In this document: one piece after another, positions 1 to 8,495 of the stretch
Position numbering within the stretch: the first letter of the stretch is position 1
Layout of the letters: each line of letters opens with the position of its first letter
Source of the DNA: Microbacterium sp. Root61
Lineage (GTDB): Bacteria; Actinomycetota; Actinomycetes; Actinomycetales; Microbacteriaceae
Assembly: GCF_001427525.1 (NCBI RefSeq)
Contig: NZ_LMGU01000001.1
Location: forward strand, 839,788 to 903,787
Length of the DNA stretch: 64,000 bases
Direction of reading: 5' to 3'
Notes under the pieces: model-generated
The model's input: the letters and a program-made list of their open reading frames with translations, nothing else
Database searches by the model: none
Told to the model about the DNA's origin: nothing
Position numbers and translations under genes: made by a program

Positions 1-835
1 TCGAGCCGATGTGGTGCAGCAGCGTGGACTTGGAGATGCCGCTGCGCTCCGCGATGTCGCGCAGACTTGTGCCGTGGAAGCCGTCTCGGGCGAACAGTTC
101 GGTGGCGCTCGAGACGATCAGCTCCTTCCGTGCGCTGGCGCCGCCGGACAGGTCGGGCTCTTCGACGATCTCCGCTTCGAGATCGTCAAGCCGCTCCGAA
201 GGCGCGGTGTGCTCGTCCGGATCCAGGGGGATGCTGCGTCCGAGGAGCCACTGCTCCTGCCGGCCGACGTAGGCGACGAGGTCGATCTCGTCCGGCGCGT
301 AGCGCTCCTGCAGCTGCATGCCGTCCCATCCGGCGATCGCGAGTGTGGCGTGCACATGCGGCTCGATGCCCGGACGTACCGATACGGTCGCAAGCTGCTG
401 ACTGATGGCGGACCGGACGCGCGCGTAACGTTCGCGCATGTGGGCGTGCGCCGGATGCGTCGCGCTGGTGGCCTCACCCGAGAGCGCGGTGTACAGCTCC
501 AGGTAGCCCGGCGACGCGGCGTTGTGCCGTGCGAGCGAGGCGAACCCGAGCACATCCTGCGGGCCAAGTTCATGGGCGAGCCAGTCGGCGTTGGTCTGAT
601 CGAGGCGTTCGACCACCGCCCCGAGCAGTGCGTCCTTCGACGAGTAGTGCCGCAGCAGACCGGGATGGGTCACCCCGGCGCGCGCCGCGATATCGCGTAG
701 CGACACTGCGCCGATGCCGTCGACCGTGAAGGCGTCGATCGCGGCGTCGAGGATCCGTCGGCGCGTGGCAGCCGAGCGCGCCTGCCGTGTCGGCCGCGCG
801 CCGGCGCTGAACTCGGTGATCGATGCGATCGTCAC
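1..835 (-). CDS. Tandem-domain TetR-family regulator (C-terminus beyond the window)
   Basis: Reading the minus strand from a GTG at 835 gives 278 open codons to the window edge with no stop. A first TetR_N helix-turn-helix lies at about residues 25-75 (RRRILDAAIDAF, then SLRDIAARAGVT and LLRHYSSKDALL). It is followed by a helical effector-binding region. A second, complete TetR_N-type domain begins at about residue 230 (ELIVSSATELFARDGFHGTS, then SLRDIAERSGISKSTLLHH) and runs off the edge. A single TetR protein is normally about 200 aa, so this is a two-repressor fusion. An AAGGGAGAAGGAG stretch lies just before the GTG. The gene diverges from the exported phosphatase-like gene at 968 and may regulate it and itself. 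The ligand is unknown. Confidence 0.85.
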   Translation of the reverse strand, partial: MTIASITEFSAGARPTRQARSAATRRRILDAAIDAFTVDGIGAVSLRDIAARAGVTHPGLLRHYSSKDALLGAVVERLDQTNADWLAHELGPQDVLGFASLARHNAASPGYLELYTALSGEATSATHPAHAHMRERYARVRSAISQQLATVSVRPGIEPHVHATLAIAGWDGMQLQERYAPDEIDLVAYVGRQEQWLLGRSIPLDPDEHTAPSERLDDLEAEIVEEPDLSGGASARKELIVSSATELFARDGFHGTSLRDIAERSGISKSTLLHHIGS

Positions 836-897
836 AGCACTCCTTCTCCCTTCGAGGCTAGTCGAGAGATCCCTCATCCCGAGAATGAATTGTTACC

Positions 898-905
898 AAC
901 CGGTT
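898..905. promoter_or_regulatory. Candidate TetR operator AACCGGTT in the divergent promoter region
   Basis: The 132-bp gap between the two divergent starts (835 and 968) holds the perfect 8-bp palindrome AACCGGTT inside TTACCAACCGGTTCAGG. TetR-family operators in actinobacteria are often short palindromes of this kind, placed between regulator and target. No footprint data; assignment to the adjacent tandem TetR protein is inference. Confidence 0.35.
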
Positions 906-967
906 CAGGAATTCCGATAGTCTGCGAAAACCAACTCACGTTCGATTTTCGAAAGGAATCGCAGACA

Positions 968-1843
968 ATGTCGTCTTCACGCATTCTCCGCACGGCAATC
1001 GCCGGCGTCATCGCCGTCGGCGCTCTCATCTCGGCAACCGGTGTCTCATCGCCCATGGCCGCCCTCGGCTCGCTCAACGGCGACGCCGCCGCATCGTCGG
1101 TCGCCCACAAGAACGACAAGAACGACAAGCCCGGCAAGAACGCCACGGTGACCGTCTACCTCACTCGTCATGGTGAGACCTGGCTCAACGCGACCCAGCG
1201 CATGCAGGGTTGGTCGGACGCACCCCTCACCGAGGAAGGCACGGTCGTCGCCGAGCACCTCGGAAAGGGCCTCGCGGAAGCCGGAGTGAAGTTCAAATCC
1301 GCCTACTCGGCCGACATGCTGCGCCACTTCTCGACCGCCTCGACCGTGCTCGAAGAGCTGGGCTACAAGGGCGAAGCCGTCCGCGACGAGCGACTCCGCG
1401 AGATCGCCTTCGGCCGGTTCGAAGGCGCAACCCAGGCCGAGGTGTTTGCTGCCGCAGGGCCGTACGTCGTCGGAGACCCGAGGAACCCCCTGAATCTGTT
1501 CGCGGCGATCATCCCCGCCAACGACGCGGCCAACGCGGCTGCCCAGGCGAAGGACCCGAACGCCCCCACGCTCATCGCCGAGTCGTTCGAGCAGGTCGGC
1601 GCCCGCAGCATGGCGGCCCTGAACGAGATCGCCGCGGCGCAGGCCAAGAAGGGCGGCGGCAACGTCCTCGTCGTCTCCAGCGGCATCACGATCATGACGG
1701 ACCTCACCGCCATGGGAGCCGACCTCAGCGGCATCACGACGGGCATCGGCAACGCGTCCGTCAGCAAGCTCGAGTACAAGAACGGCACCTGGACCGTGCT
1801 CTCGGTCAACGACCTGAGCTACGTCGAGGCCGGTTCGGACTGA
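968..1843 (+). CDS. Exported histidine-phosphatase (phosphoglycerate-mutase-like) protein
   Basis: A 291-aa protein starting at ATG 968, preceded by GAAAGGAATC at good spacing; an earlier in-frame ATG at 890 lacks such support and lies in the promoter region. Residues 1-35 form a Sec-type signal peptide (hydrophobic IAGVIAVGALISATGVSS, Ala-rich end). The mature part opens with the family motif YLTRHGETWLN, which contains the phospho-accepting His. Near the C-terminus, where the family usually has a second catalytic His in a VSHG motif, this protein reads VLVVSSGITI, with Ser in place of His. It may therefore be a weak phosphatase or have another role. A strong bidirectional terminator follows. 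Substrate unknown; the divergent tandem TetR gene is the likely regulator. Confidence 0.8.
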   Translation: MSSSRILRTAIAGVIAVGALISATGVSSPMAALGSLNGDAAASSVAHKNDKNDKPGKNATVTVYLTRHGETWLNATQRMQGWSDAPLTEEGTVVAEHLGKGLAEAGVKFKSAYSADMLRHFSTASTVLEELGYKGEAVRDERLREIAFGRFEGATQAEVFAAAGPYVVGDPRNPLNLFAAIIPANDAANAAAQAKDPNAPTLIAESFEQVGARSMAALNEIAAAQAKKGGGNVLVVSSGITIMTDLTAMGADLSGITTGIGNASVSKLEYKNGTWTVLSVNDLSYVEAGSD

Positions 1844-1893
1844 TCACGCTCTCGGGTCGCCGCGCACACCGCGGCGGCCCGAGTATCAACGCC

Positions 1894-1925
1894 AGAGGGA
1901 CGGATGCTGCGGCATCCGTCCCTCT
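1894..1925. terminator. Bidirectional hairpin terminator between the phosphatase and smpB
   Basis: A perfect 14-bp stem (AGAGGGACGGATGC paired with GCATCCGTCCCTCT) with a TGCG loop sits between the convergent ends of the phosphatase gene and smpB. There is no long T-run on either side. Confidence 0.75.
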
Positions 1926-1937
1926 GAGGCTTCGGCG

Positions 1938-2414
1938 CTAGTCGCCCATCCGGTTGCGGGAGCGCATGGCACGTTCGGCCTCGCGCTTGTCCTGACGCTC
2001 GCGCAGCGTCTGGCGCTTGTCCCACTCGTGCTTGCCCTTGGCGATCGCGATCTCGACCTTCGCGTGGCCGTCCGAGAAGTACAGCTTCAGCGGGATCAGC
2101 GTGTAGCCGCCCGCGGAGGTGGCGTGCGAGAGCTTGATGATCTCGTCCTTGTGCAGGAGGAGCTTGCGCACGCGCTTGGTCGAGTGGTTCGTCCAGTGTC
2201 CCTGCGAGTACTCGGGGATGTGCACGGCGTCCAGCCAGGCCTCTCCCCCATCGATGAACGCGTACCCGTCCGACAGGTTCGCGCGTCCCTGACGCAGCGA
2301 CTTGACCTCGGTGCCGGTCAGAACGAGTCCGGCTTCGTAAGTCTTCTCGATGTTGTACTCGTGGCGCGCGCGACGGTTGGTCGCGATGACCTTTTCGCCG
2401 CGTTCCCTAGGCAT
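1938..2414 (-). CDS. smpB: SsrA-binding protein SmpB
   Basis: A 158-aa protein that binds tmRNA and rescues stalled ribosomes (trans-translation). The start MPRERGEKVIATNRRARHEY is chosen because SmpB typically begins a few residues before the conserved NRRARHEY segment; the frame is open 18 codons further but into a non-conserved region. Visible family motifs are GLVLTGTEVKSLRQG, EAWLDAVHI, RKLLLHKDEI and the basic C-terminal tail (KREAERAMRSR). It lies downstream of prfB, ftsE and ftsX on the same strand, the order common in actinobacteria. I see no tmRNA gene next to it in this window. Confidence 0.96.
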   Translation of the reverse strand: MPRERGEKVIATNRRARHEYNIEKTYEAGLVLTGTEVKSLRQGRANLSDGYAFIDGGEAWLDAVHIPEYSQGHWTNHSTKRVRKLLLHKDEIIKLSHATSAGGYTLIPLKLYFSDGHAKVEIAIAKGKHEWDKRQTLRERQDKREAERAMRSRNRMGD

Positions 2415-2512
2415 GGTGACTCCTGTACTCGACGTCGTGCGGGTGCACGACAGCCCACCAGCATACAACGAGCGTGGGCACGCCGCGGCTCAGGCTTGCG
2501 ATCCGCGCCGAA

Positions 2513-3427
2513 TCAGGCGCGCAGCCAGCGCCGGATGGCGAAGCCCGCCGACAAGGCGGCGAGGACGATTCCTATGCCGATCACGACCGGGATGACGAGC
2601 CATGCGTCGGACAGGCCGACCCAGGTCGTGACGAAGCCGATGCGTTCGCGCAGGTATCCGTCGACACCGAAGTGGATCCCGGCGACGATCGCGCCGCTGG
2701 CCAGCAGCGAGCCGATCAGCGCCGCGAACACGCCCTCCAGGATGAACGGGGTCTGGATGAAGCGGTTGGATGCTCCGACCAGGCGCATGATGCCGATCTC
2801 CCGCCTGCGCGCATACGCCGACAATCGGATCGTCGTTGCGATCAGCAGCACCGCCGCGATCAGCATCAGTCCGGCGATGCCGACCGCGACATACGTCGCT
2901 ACGGTGAGGGCCGAGAAGAGCGGTTCGAGATATTGCAGCTGGTCCTTGACCTGCTCGACCCCGGTCTGCCCCTTGAACGCCTCGATGATGACATCGGACT
3001 GGGATTGGTCGATCAGGTTGATGGAGAAGGTCGCGGGGAACTGATCGGCGGTGAGGAACTCGGCGTAGTCCTCGGGCAGCAGCCGGAGCGCTTCGGCGAA
3101 CGCCGCGTCCTGATCCTGGTAGGTCACGTCGCGGATGAGCGCCGAGAGCGCCGGGCCCTCGAGCTTCTGGCGCACCTCGTCGACCTGCGCTTCGGTCGCG
3201 AGGCCCTCGGTGCAGGTGGACGCCCGAGAACCGTCGGTGCACATGTACACGGCGACCTGCGCGCGGTCGACCCAGTAGTCGCGCATGGTGCCGATCTGCA
3301 TCTGCATCAGCATCGCGGCGCCCACGAAGGTGAGCGAGACGAAGGTGACGAGCACGACCGAGATCACCATCGAGATGTTGCGGCGGAGGCCGGAGAACGC
3401 CTCCGAGAGAATCAGTCCGGCCCTCAT
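2513..3427 (-). CDS. ftsX: Cell division protein FtsX
   Basis: A 304-aa permease-like subunit of FtsEX, which sits at the division septum and activates peptidoglycan hydrolases from inside the cell. It has an N-terminal membrane segment (residues ~20-45, ISMVISVVLVTFVSLTFVG), a large extracellular loop (~45-170) with a Cys pair (VYMCTDGSRASTCTEG), and three C-terminal membrane segments with the FtsX-domain signature ARRREIGIMRLVGASN. Its ATG overlaps the ftsE stop by 4 bp (ATGA), so the two are translationally coupled. Confidence 0.95.
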   Translation of the reverse strand: MRAGLILSEAFSGLRRNISMVISVVLVTFVSLTFVGAAMLMQMQIGTMRDYWVDRAQVAVYMCTDGSRASTCTEGLATEAQVDEVRQKLEGPALSALIRDVTYQDQDAAFAEALRLLPEDYAEFLTADQFPATFSINLIDQSQSDVIIEAFKGQTGVEQVKDQLQYLEPLFSALTVATYVAVGIAGLMLIAAVLLIATTIRLSAYARRREIGIMRLVGASNRFIQTPFILEGVFAALIGSLLASGAIVAGIHFGVDGYLRERIGFVTTWVGLSDAWLVIPVVIGIGIVLAALSAGFAIRRWLRA

Positions 3428-4572
3428 GAGGTCGGCCCCACTTCGTCGTCGGGGTCGGTCTCGCCGAGCCCCAGTCCGAGCCGGTCGGCCACACCGAGAT
3501 CCGCGATCTCGACCTCCGGGATGTCGATGATCGCGACGGGCTGCGTCGCGGGGCGCGCGGGTTCGGGCGCGGGCTTGGCGGCGGTCTCGGTCGGCGGTTC
3601 GGGCTCCGGGTCCGGGTCGGCCGGTGCCGGCGCGGCCTGCCTCGGCGCGACCTGCTGAGGCGCGACCGGAGCGGCGTAGGCGGGGACGGCGGGTGCAGCA
3701 TCTGGGGTCGGCTCGTCGTGGACGACGACCTCGACCGCCTCCTCGGCAGCCTCGACCGCGGCCTCCACGGTGTCAGGCTCGACGTAGCCGGCCGCGCTGA
3801 CCTCGCGCTGCACCTCGAGCACTGCGGTGAGCGCGGCGATCGCCGCCGCCCCCCGCTCGGGCTCGGGCGCGAGGCTCGGCAGGCCGGACGTGTCGCCATA
3901 GCCGCCGTGGCGTTCGTCGCGCAGCATCTCGCCGTTGCGCAGCTCGATCACACGGCGCTGCATCTGGTCGACGAAGCCGGCCTCGTGCGTGGCCATGACC
4001 ACGGTCGTGCCACCGGCGTTGATGCGAGCGAGCAGCTGCATGATGTCGACGGATGTCGCGGGGTCGAGGTTTCCGGTGGGCTCGTCGGCGAGCAGCACCT
4101 GGGGCCGGTTCGCCAGCGCGCGGGCGATCGCGACGCGCTGCTGCTCACCACCGGAGAGTTCGTGCGGGAACCGCTTCTCCTTGCCGGCGAGCCCGACCAG
4201 CGCCAGGACCTCGGGCACCGCCTGCTTGATGAATCCGCTGGAGGAGCCGATCACCTGGAGCGTGAACGCGACGTTCTGGAAGACCGTCTTGTTGGGCAGC
4301 AGCCGGAAGTCCTGGAAGACCGCGCCGATGTGGCGGCGGAAATACGGCACCTTGCGGTTGGGCAGCGTGCGCAGGTCGCGCCCGAGCACGACGACGCGGC
4401 CGTCGGTCGGGGTGTCCTCGCGCAGGATGAGCCGCAGACACGACGACTTCCCCGAGCCGGAGGCGCCGACCAGGAAGACGAACTCCCCGCGTTGCACCTC
4501 GAAGTCCACATCATTGAGGGCAGGCTTCGCGGTGCCGCGATAGCGCTTCGTGACGTTCTCGAACCTGATCAT
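3424..4572 (-). CDS. ftsE: Cell division ATP-binding protein FtsE with long C-terminal extension
   Basis: Residues 1-225 are a complete ABC ATPase: Walker A GASGSGKSS, signature LSGGEQQRVAIARALA, Walker B VLLADEPTGNLDP and switch His in MATHEAG. It powers FtsX in divisome-controlled wall hydrolysis. Typical FtsE ends near residue 230, but this protein is 382 aa. The extra ~150 residues are Ala/Pro/Glu-rich, probably disordered (many AP, PAPAD, PEPEPP runs), and end in a less repetitive segment (IPEVEIADLGVADRLGLGLG) that may be a docking motif. A box resembling a -10 element (TAGGCT) lies just before the ATG. Stop and ftsX start overlap. Confidence 0.93.
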   Translation of the reverse strand: MIRFENVTKRYRGTAKPALNDVDFEVQRGEFVFLVGASGSGKSSCLRLILREDTPTDGRVVVLGRDLRTLPNRKVPYFRRHIGAVFQDFRLLPNKTVFQNVAFTLQVIGSSSGFIKQAVPEVLALVGLAGKEKRFPHELSGGEQQRVAIARALANRPQVLLADEPTGNLDPATSVDIMQLLARINAGGTTVVMATHEAGFVDQMQRRVIELRNGEMLRDERHGGYGDTSGLPSLAPEPERGAAAIAALTAVLEVQREVSAAGYVEPDTVEAAVEAAEEAVEVVVHDEPTPDAAPAVPAYAAPVAPQQVAPRQAAPAPADPDPEPEPPTETAAKPAPEPARPATQPVAIIDIPEVEIADLGVADRLGLGLGETDPDDEVGPTS

Positions 4573-4674
4573 GGCCTAACGAGCCTAGGCGCGTCAGCGG
4601 CGCTGGTCCCGAGCGACACCCGCGGATGCGGCATCCATTCGTCGCGATTTCCGCGAGCGGTCGCGGAGACGTGC

Positions 4675-5784
4675 TCAGTCGTCGGTGGGACGCTTGCGCC
4701 ACTTGATGCCGGCGGCGATGAAGCCGTCCAGGTCACCGTCGAACACAGCCGAGGGGTTGTTGACCTCGTAGTCCGTGCGCAGGTCCTTGACCATCTGGTA
4801 CGGCGCGAGCACGTACGACCGCATCTGGTCGCCCCAGCTGGCGGTGATCACACCGGCGAGGTCCTTCTTGATCGCCGCTTCCTGCTCCTTCTGGAGGATG
4901 AGGAGGCGGGACTGCAGCACGCGCATGGCGGCGGCGCGGTTCTGGATCTGCGACTTCTCGTTCTGCATCGACACGACGGTGCCGGTGGGAAGGTGCGTCA
5001 GGCGTACCGCGGAGTCGGTCGTGTTGACCGACTGGCCGCCGGGGCCGGAGGAGCGGAAGACGTCGACGCGCAGGTCGTTCTCGGGGATCTCGACCTCGAC
5101 GGCCTCATCCAACAGCGGGATGACCTCGACCGCGGCGAACGAGGTCTGGCGCTTGCCGGCGGAGTTGAACGGGCTCATCCGCACGAGGCGGTGCGTGCCG
5201 GCTTCGACGCTGAGCGTGCCGAAGGCGTATGGGGCGTCGACCTCGAAGGTCGCGGACTTGATGCCCGCTTCTTCGGCGTAGGACGAGTCCATGATCTTGA
5301 CCGGATACTTGTGCTGCTCGGCCCACCGCAGGTACATGCGCAGCAGCATCTCGGCGAAGTCCGAGGCATCCACTCCACCGGCACCTGCGCGGATGGTGAC
5401 CACCGCGGGGCGATCGTCGTACTCGCCGTCGAGCAGGGTCTGCACTTCGAGCTGACCGATGATGTCTTCCAGCTCGGCGAGCTCCTTGCGGGCCTCGTCG
5501 GCGGAATCCTCGTCGTCCATCTCGTTGGCGAGCTCGACGAGCACATCGAGGTCGTCCAGGCGCCGCTCGATGCTCGTGATGCGCGCCAGCTCGGTCTGAC
5601 GGTGACTCAGGGCGCTGGTGACCTTCTGCGCCTTCTCCGTGTCGTCCCAGAGGTCGGGCGCCCCGGCCTCCTCGCTGAGGCGGGCGATCTCGGCCGTGAG
5701 CGCGTCGACATCGACCACCGCCTTGATGTCGGCGAAGGTCGAGCGGAGGGCCTGTATATCGGCGGAAAGATCGAAGTCGAGCAT
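4675..5784 (-). CDS. prfB: Peptide chain release factor 2
   Basis: A 369-aa class I release factor that terminates translation at UGA/UAA. It carries the stop-codon recognition tripeptide SPF (in [10 protein letters not shown]) and the catalytic GGQ loop ([18 protein letters not shown]). The frame is continuous from ATG 5784, with no in-frame UGA near codon 26, so the autoregulatory +1 frameshift of many bacterial prfB genes is absent. It is first in the prfB-ftsE-ftsX-smpB series; 102 bp separate it from ftsE. The start codon faces a divergent MFS gene. Confidence 0.96.
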   Translation of the reverse strand: MLDFDLSADIQALRSTFADIKAVVDVDALTAEIARLSEEAGAPDLWDDTEKAQKVTSALSHRQTELARITSIERRLDDLDVLVELANEMDDEDSADEARKELAELEDIIGQLEVQTLLDGEYDDRPAVVTIRAGAGGVDASDFAEMLLRMYLRWAEQHKYPVKIMDSSYAEEAGIKSATFEVDAPYAFGTLSVEAGTHRLVRMSPFNSAGKRQTSFAAVEVIPLLDEAVEVEIPENDLRVDVFRSSGPGGQSVNTTDSAVRLTHLPTGTVVSMQNEKSQIQNRAAAMRVLQSRLLILQKEQEAAIKKDLAGVITASWGDQMRSYVLAPYQMVKDLRTDYEVNNPSAVFDGDLDGFIAAGIKWRKRPTDD

Positions 5785-5809
5785 GACAGTCCAGACTAAC
5801 GTGGATGAG

Positions 5810-7078
5810 GTGACCGACCGCGCCTCTTCTGTCCTGTTGCGCTTCGGTCCGATGATCTACGGCCCGACCGTGCTCTTCGCCCTGGGCGAGGGCGCGGTCA
5901 TTCCGCTGATCCCCATCATCGCGTCGAAGCTCGGCGCTGACATCGCCACCGCTGCCCTGGTGGCGTCAGCGCTCGTCGTCGGGCAACTGTGCGGCAACAT
6001 CCCCGCGGGCTGGGCCGTGTCGCGGATCGGTGAGCGCCTGACGATGGCTGTGGCGGGCTGCGCATCCCTGCTCGGCGTGATCGGGATGCTCGCTGCTCCC
6101 AGCCTCGGCCTCTTCGCGACCGCGGTGTTCCTGATCGGTTTCTGCGCCGCCGCGTTCGGCCTCGCACGCCACTCCTTCATGACGACGCGCGTGCCGCTGG
6201 CGTTCCGCGCCCGCGCCCTGTCGGTGCTGGGCGGCACCTTCCGCTTCGGCATGTTCATCGGCCCGTTCATCGCCGCCGCGCTGATCGCGCTGTTCGACGA
6301 CGAGCATGCTGCGATCTGGTTCTTCGCCGGATGCCTCGTGGCCACGGTGCTGCTCGTGCTCTTCGGTCCCGATCCGGAGCGACAGTTCCCCACCCCCACC
6401 GTCGAACGGTTCGAGGACGTCGAGGACACCGGCGAGGCCGTCACCGGGTCGATCCCGACGGCCGAGCGGGCCGGCGTGTTCCGTACGATGTGGCGCCACC
6501 GCCGGGTGCTCTCGCGGCTGGGTCTCGCCGCGGCATCCCTTTCCGCCGTCCGCTCCGCGCGATTCCTCGTCCTCCCGCTGTGGGGCGTGTCGATCGGCCT
6601 GGACGCCCAGACGATCGCGATCGTCGTGGGCGTGTCCGGCGCAATCGACTTCGCCCTGTTCTACGCCAGCGGCCAGGTGATGGACCGCTTCGGCCGCCTA
6701 TGGGCTGCTCTCCCGGCGATGCTCCTGATGGGCGCCGCCTTCCTCGCCCTCGCGTTCACGCACGACCTGAGCTCGCCGGAGATGTGGTTCGCGATGTTCG
6801 CCGCCGTCCTCGGCGTGGGCAACGGCCTCTCCAGCGGCATCCTGCTCACCATCGGAGCCGACATCGCGCCGCAGGACGACCCCGCGCCGTTCCTCGGGTC
6901 ATGGCGCACCCTGACCGACTTCGGCGGTGCGGTGACCCCGCTGCTGGTCGCCGGTGTCACCGCTGTGGCCAGCCTCTCGGTCGCCACCGGCATGGTCGGC
7001 GTCATCGGGCTGCTCGGCGCCGCCGCCTTCGCCCGCTGGGTACCCATGTTCGTGCCCCGTGTGCGCAACGACAGCTGA
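5810..7078 (+). CDS. MFS transporter (first of a tandem pair)
   Basis: An approximately 422-aa, 12-helix major facilitator protein. The GTG at 5810 is chosen because a TAACGT box (5797-5802) ends 7 nt before it, the leaderless arrangement seen repeatedly here. The frame is open further upstream, but an ATG start at 5783 would overlap the divergent prfB start codon. N-terminal [20 protein letters not shown] and the central loop [20 protein letters not shown] are shared almost word for word with the next gene, so the pair arose by duplication. The loop between helices 2 and 3 ([17 protein letters not shown]) is the usual MFS motif A region. Substrate unknown; the profile resembles drug-efflux MFS proteins. 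Confidence 0.88.
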   Translation: MTDRASSVLLRFGPMIYGPTVLFALGEGAVIPLIPIIASKLGADIATAALVASALVVGQLCGNIPAGWAVSRIGERLTMAVAGCASLLGVIGMLAAPSLGLFATAVFLIGFCAAAFGLARHSFMTTRVPLAFRARALSVLGGTFRFGMFIGPFIAAALIALFDDEHAAIWFFAGCLVATVLLVLFGPDPERQFPTPTVERFEDVEDTGEAVTGSIPTAERAGVFRTMWRHRRVLSRLGLAAASLSAVRSARFLVLPLWGVSIGLDAQTIAIVVGVSGAIDFALFYASGQVMDRFGRLWAALPAMLLMGAAFLALAFTHDLSSPEMWFAMFAAVLGVGNGLSSGILLTIGADIAPQDDPAPFLGSWRTLTDFGGAVTPLLVAGVTAVASLSVATGMVGVIGLLGAAAFARWVPMFVPRVRNDS

Positions 7079-7148
7079 ACACCTGCGGCGGATGCCGCAT
7101 CCGTAGAGTGCGCCCGACGCACCGCGGGTGGCGATAGCGTGGGGAGCC

Positions 7149-7187
7149 GTGATCCACATCGACCGTTGTTCGCAGAGCGCCCCATGA
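7149..7187 (+). CDS. Possible 12-codon leader peptide upstream of the second MFS gene
   Basis: GTG at 7149 opens a short frame, MIHIDRCSQSAP, whose TGA stop overlaps the ATG of the MFS gene at 7184 (ATGA). A TAGCGT box at 7135-7140 ends 8 nt before the GTG, close to the leaderless spacing seen for other genes here. The MFS start has no clear ribosome-binding site, so coupling through this leader would explain its translation. Very short; chance cannot be excluded. Confidence 0.35.
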   Translation: MIHIDRCSQSAP

Positions 7188-8491
7188 GCCGGGGTCCTTC
7201 GCCATCGCTCGATGCCGGAACATCGCAGATGCTGCGGCGCTTCGCCCCGATGATCTACGGTCCGACTCTGCTGTTCGGACTCGGCGAGGGCGCACTGCTC
7301 CCCCTCCTCCCGATCATGGCGACCAATCTCGGTGCGGGCGTGTCGGAAGCGGCACTCGTGGCCTCCGCGATCGTGGTGGCACGGCTGATCGGCAACCTCC
7401 CCGCCGGGTGGGCCGTGGCCCGCATCGGCGAGCGATACACCATGGCGATTGCGGGTGCGCTCGCCCTCCTCGGCGGCTTGGGGGTCGTCTTCGCGCCGAA
7501 CATCGGCACGCTGGCGGTCGCGGTGTTCTGCATCGGCCTGTGCGCGTCGGCGTTCGGACTCGCGAGGCATGCGTTCATGACGACACGCGTCCCCCTCTCC
7601 TTCCGTGCGCGGGCACTATCGGTGCTCGGCGGATCCTTCCGGCTCGGCTTCTTCGTCGGCCCGTTCATCGCGGCCGCACTGCTCGCGACCAACGCCGGCC
7701 AACAGGCGATCCCGTGGTTCTTCGTCGGATGCCTCGTGGTGCTCATCGTCCTCGTCCTCGTGGGTCGAGATCCCGAGGAGGAGCTCGCCCGCGAGGGACT
7801 CATGCCGGGCAACGCGGCGCCGCGCGTCGAGGATGACGTCGCCGATGACACCGGCGAATCGGTGACCGGGTCGATCCCGACGGCCGAACGGCAGGGCGTG
7901 TTCCGCACGATGTGGGCCTACCGCGGACTGCTGGCGCGGCTGGGCCTCTCGGCCGCGACGCTGTCCGCCATCCGCCAGGCGCGGGTCTACCTCCTGCCTC
8001 TGTGGGGCGTGTCGATCGGCATGGACGCCCAGGCCATCGCGCTCACGATCGGCTTGACCGGAGCCCTGGAGTTCGGGCTGTTCTACACATCGGGGCAGAT
8101 CATGGACCGCTGGGGCCGCCTGTGGGCCGCGCTGCCGTCGATGGTGCTCATGGGCCTCGCCTTCGTGGGCCTCGCGTTCACACACGACCTGGACTCCGCA
8201 GTCACGTGGTTCATCGCCGCCGCGGTCGTCGTCGGGATCGGCAACGGCCTCTCCAGCGGCATCCTGATGACCCTCGGTGCCGACGTCGCACCGCCCGCGA
8301 ATCCCGCGCCGTTCCTCGGTTCGTGGCGCACACTGACGGACGCCGGTGGCGCCTCCGCGCCGTTGCTGGTGGCGGCGGTCACCGCCGTTTCGACCCTGTC
8401 GGTCGCGACCGGACTGATCGGCGTGATCGGTCTCGTCGGCGCCGTCGGACTGCTCGTCTACATCCCGCGCTACGTCCCGCGCCAGCGCTGA
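7184..8491 (+). CDS. MFS transporter (second of a tandem pair)
   Basis: A 435-aa 12-helix major facilitator protein starting MSRGPSPSLDAG. It is a close paralogue of the preceding gene, sharing FAPMIYGPTLLFGLGEGAL, the arginine-rich [20 protein letters not shown] segment, [20 protein letters not shown] and [18 protein letters not shown]. The frame is open upstream to a GTG at 7139, but similarity to the paralogue begins after 7184. A 12-codon leader ORF overlaps the start. The downstream TetR gene is convergent, 4 bp from the stop. Substrate unknown. Confidence 0.87.
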   Translation: MSRGPSPSLDAGTSQMLRRFAPMIYGPTLLFGLGEGALLPLLPIMATNLGAGVSEAALVASAIVVARLIGNLPAGWAVARIGERYTMAIAGALALLGGLGVVFAPNIGTLAVAVFCIGLCASAFGLARHAFMTTRVPLSFRARALSVLGGSFRLGFFVGPFIAAALLATNAGQQAIPWFFVGCLVVLIVLVLVGRDPEEELAREGLMPGNAAPRVEDDVADDTGESVTGSIPTAERQGVFRTMWAYRGLLARLGLSAATLSAIRQARVYLLPLWGVSIGMDAQAIALTIGLTGALEFGLFYTSGQIMDRWGRLWAALPSMVLMGLAFVGLAFTHDLDSAVTWFIAAAVVVGIGNGLSSGILMTLGADVAPPANPAPFLGSWRTLTDAGGASAPLLVAAVTAVSTLSVATGLIGVIGLVGAVGLLVYIPRYVPRQR

Positions 8492-8495
8492 GGCG

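Noticed and set aside
1844..1937. tmRNA gene next to smpB
   Set aside because: The 94-bp gap only holds a terminator hairpin; no room or tRNA-like ends for ssrA.
5640..5784. Programmed frameshift in prfB
   Set aside because: The frame is continuous through the region where the in-frame UGA would lie; no slippery CUU UGA is needed.
3718..5799. Plus-strand open frame of 693 codons opposite ftsE and prfB
   Set aside because: It is antisense to two clear genes, has shadow composition (runs of R, H, G, D) and no start signal. High-GC DNA produces such frames.
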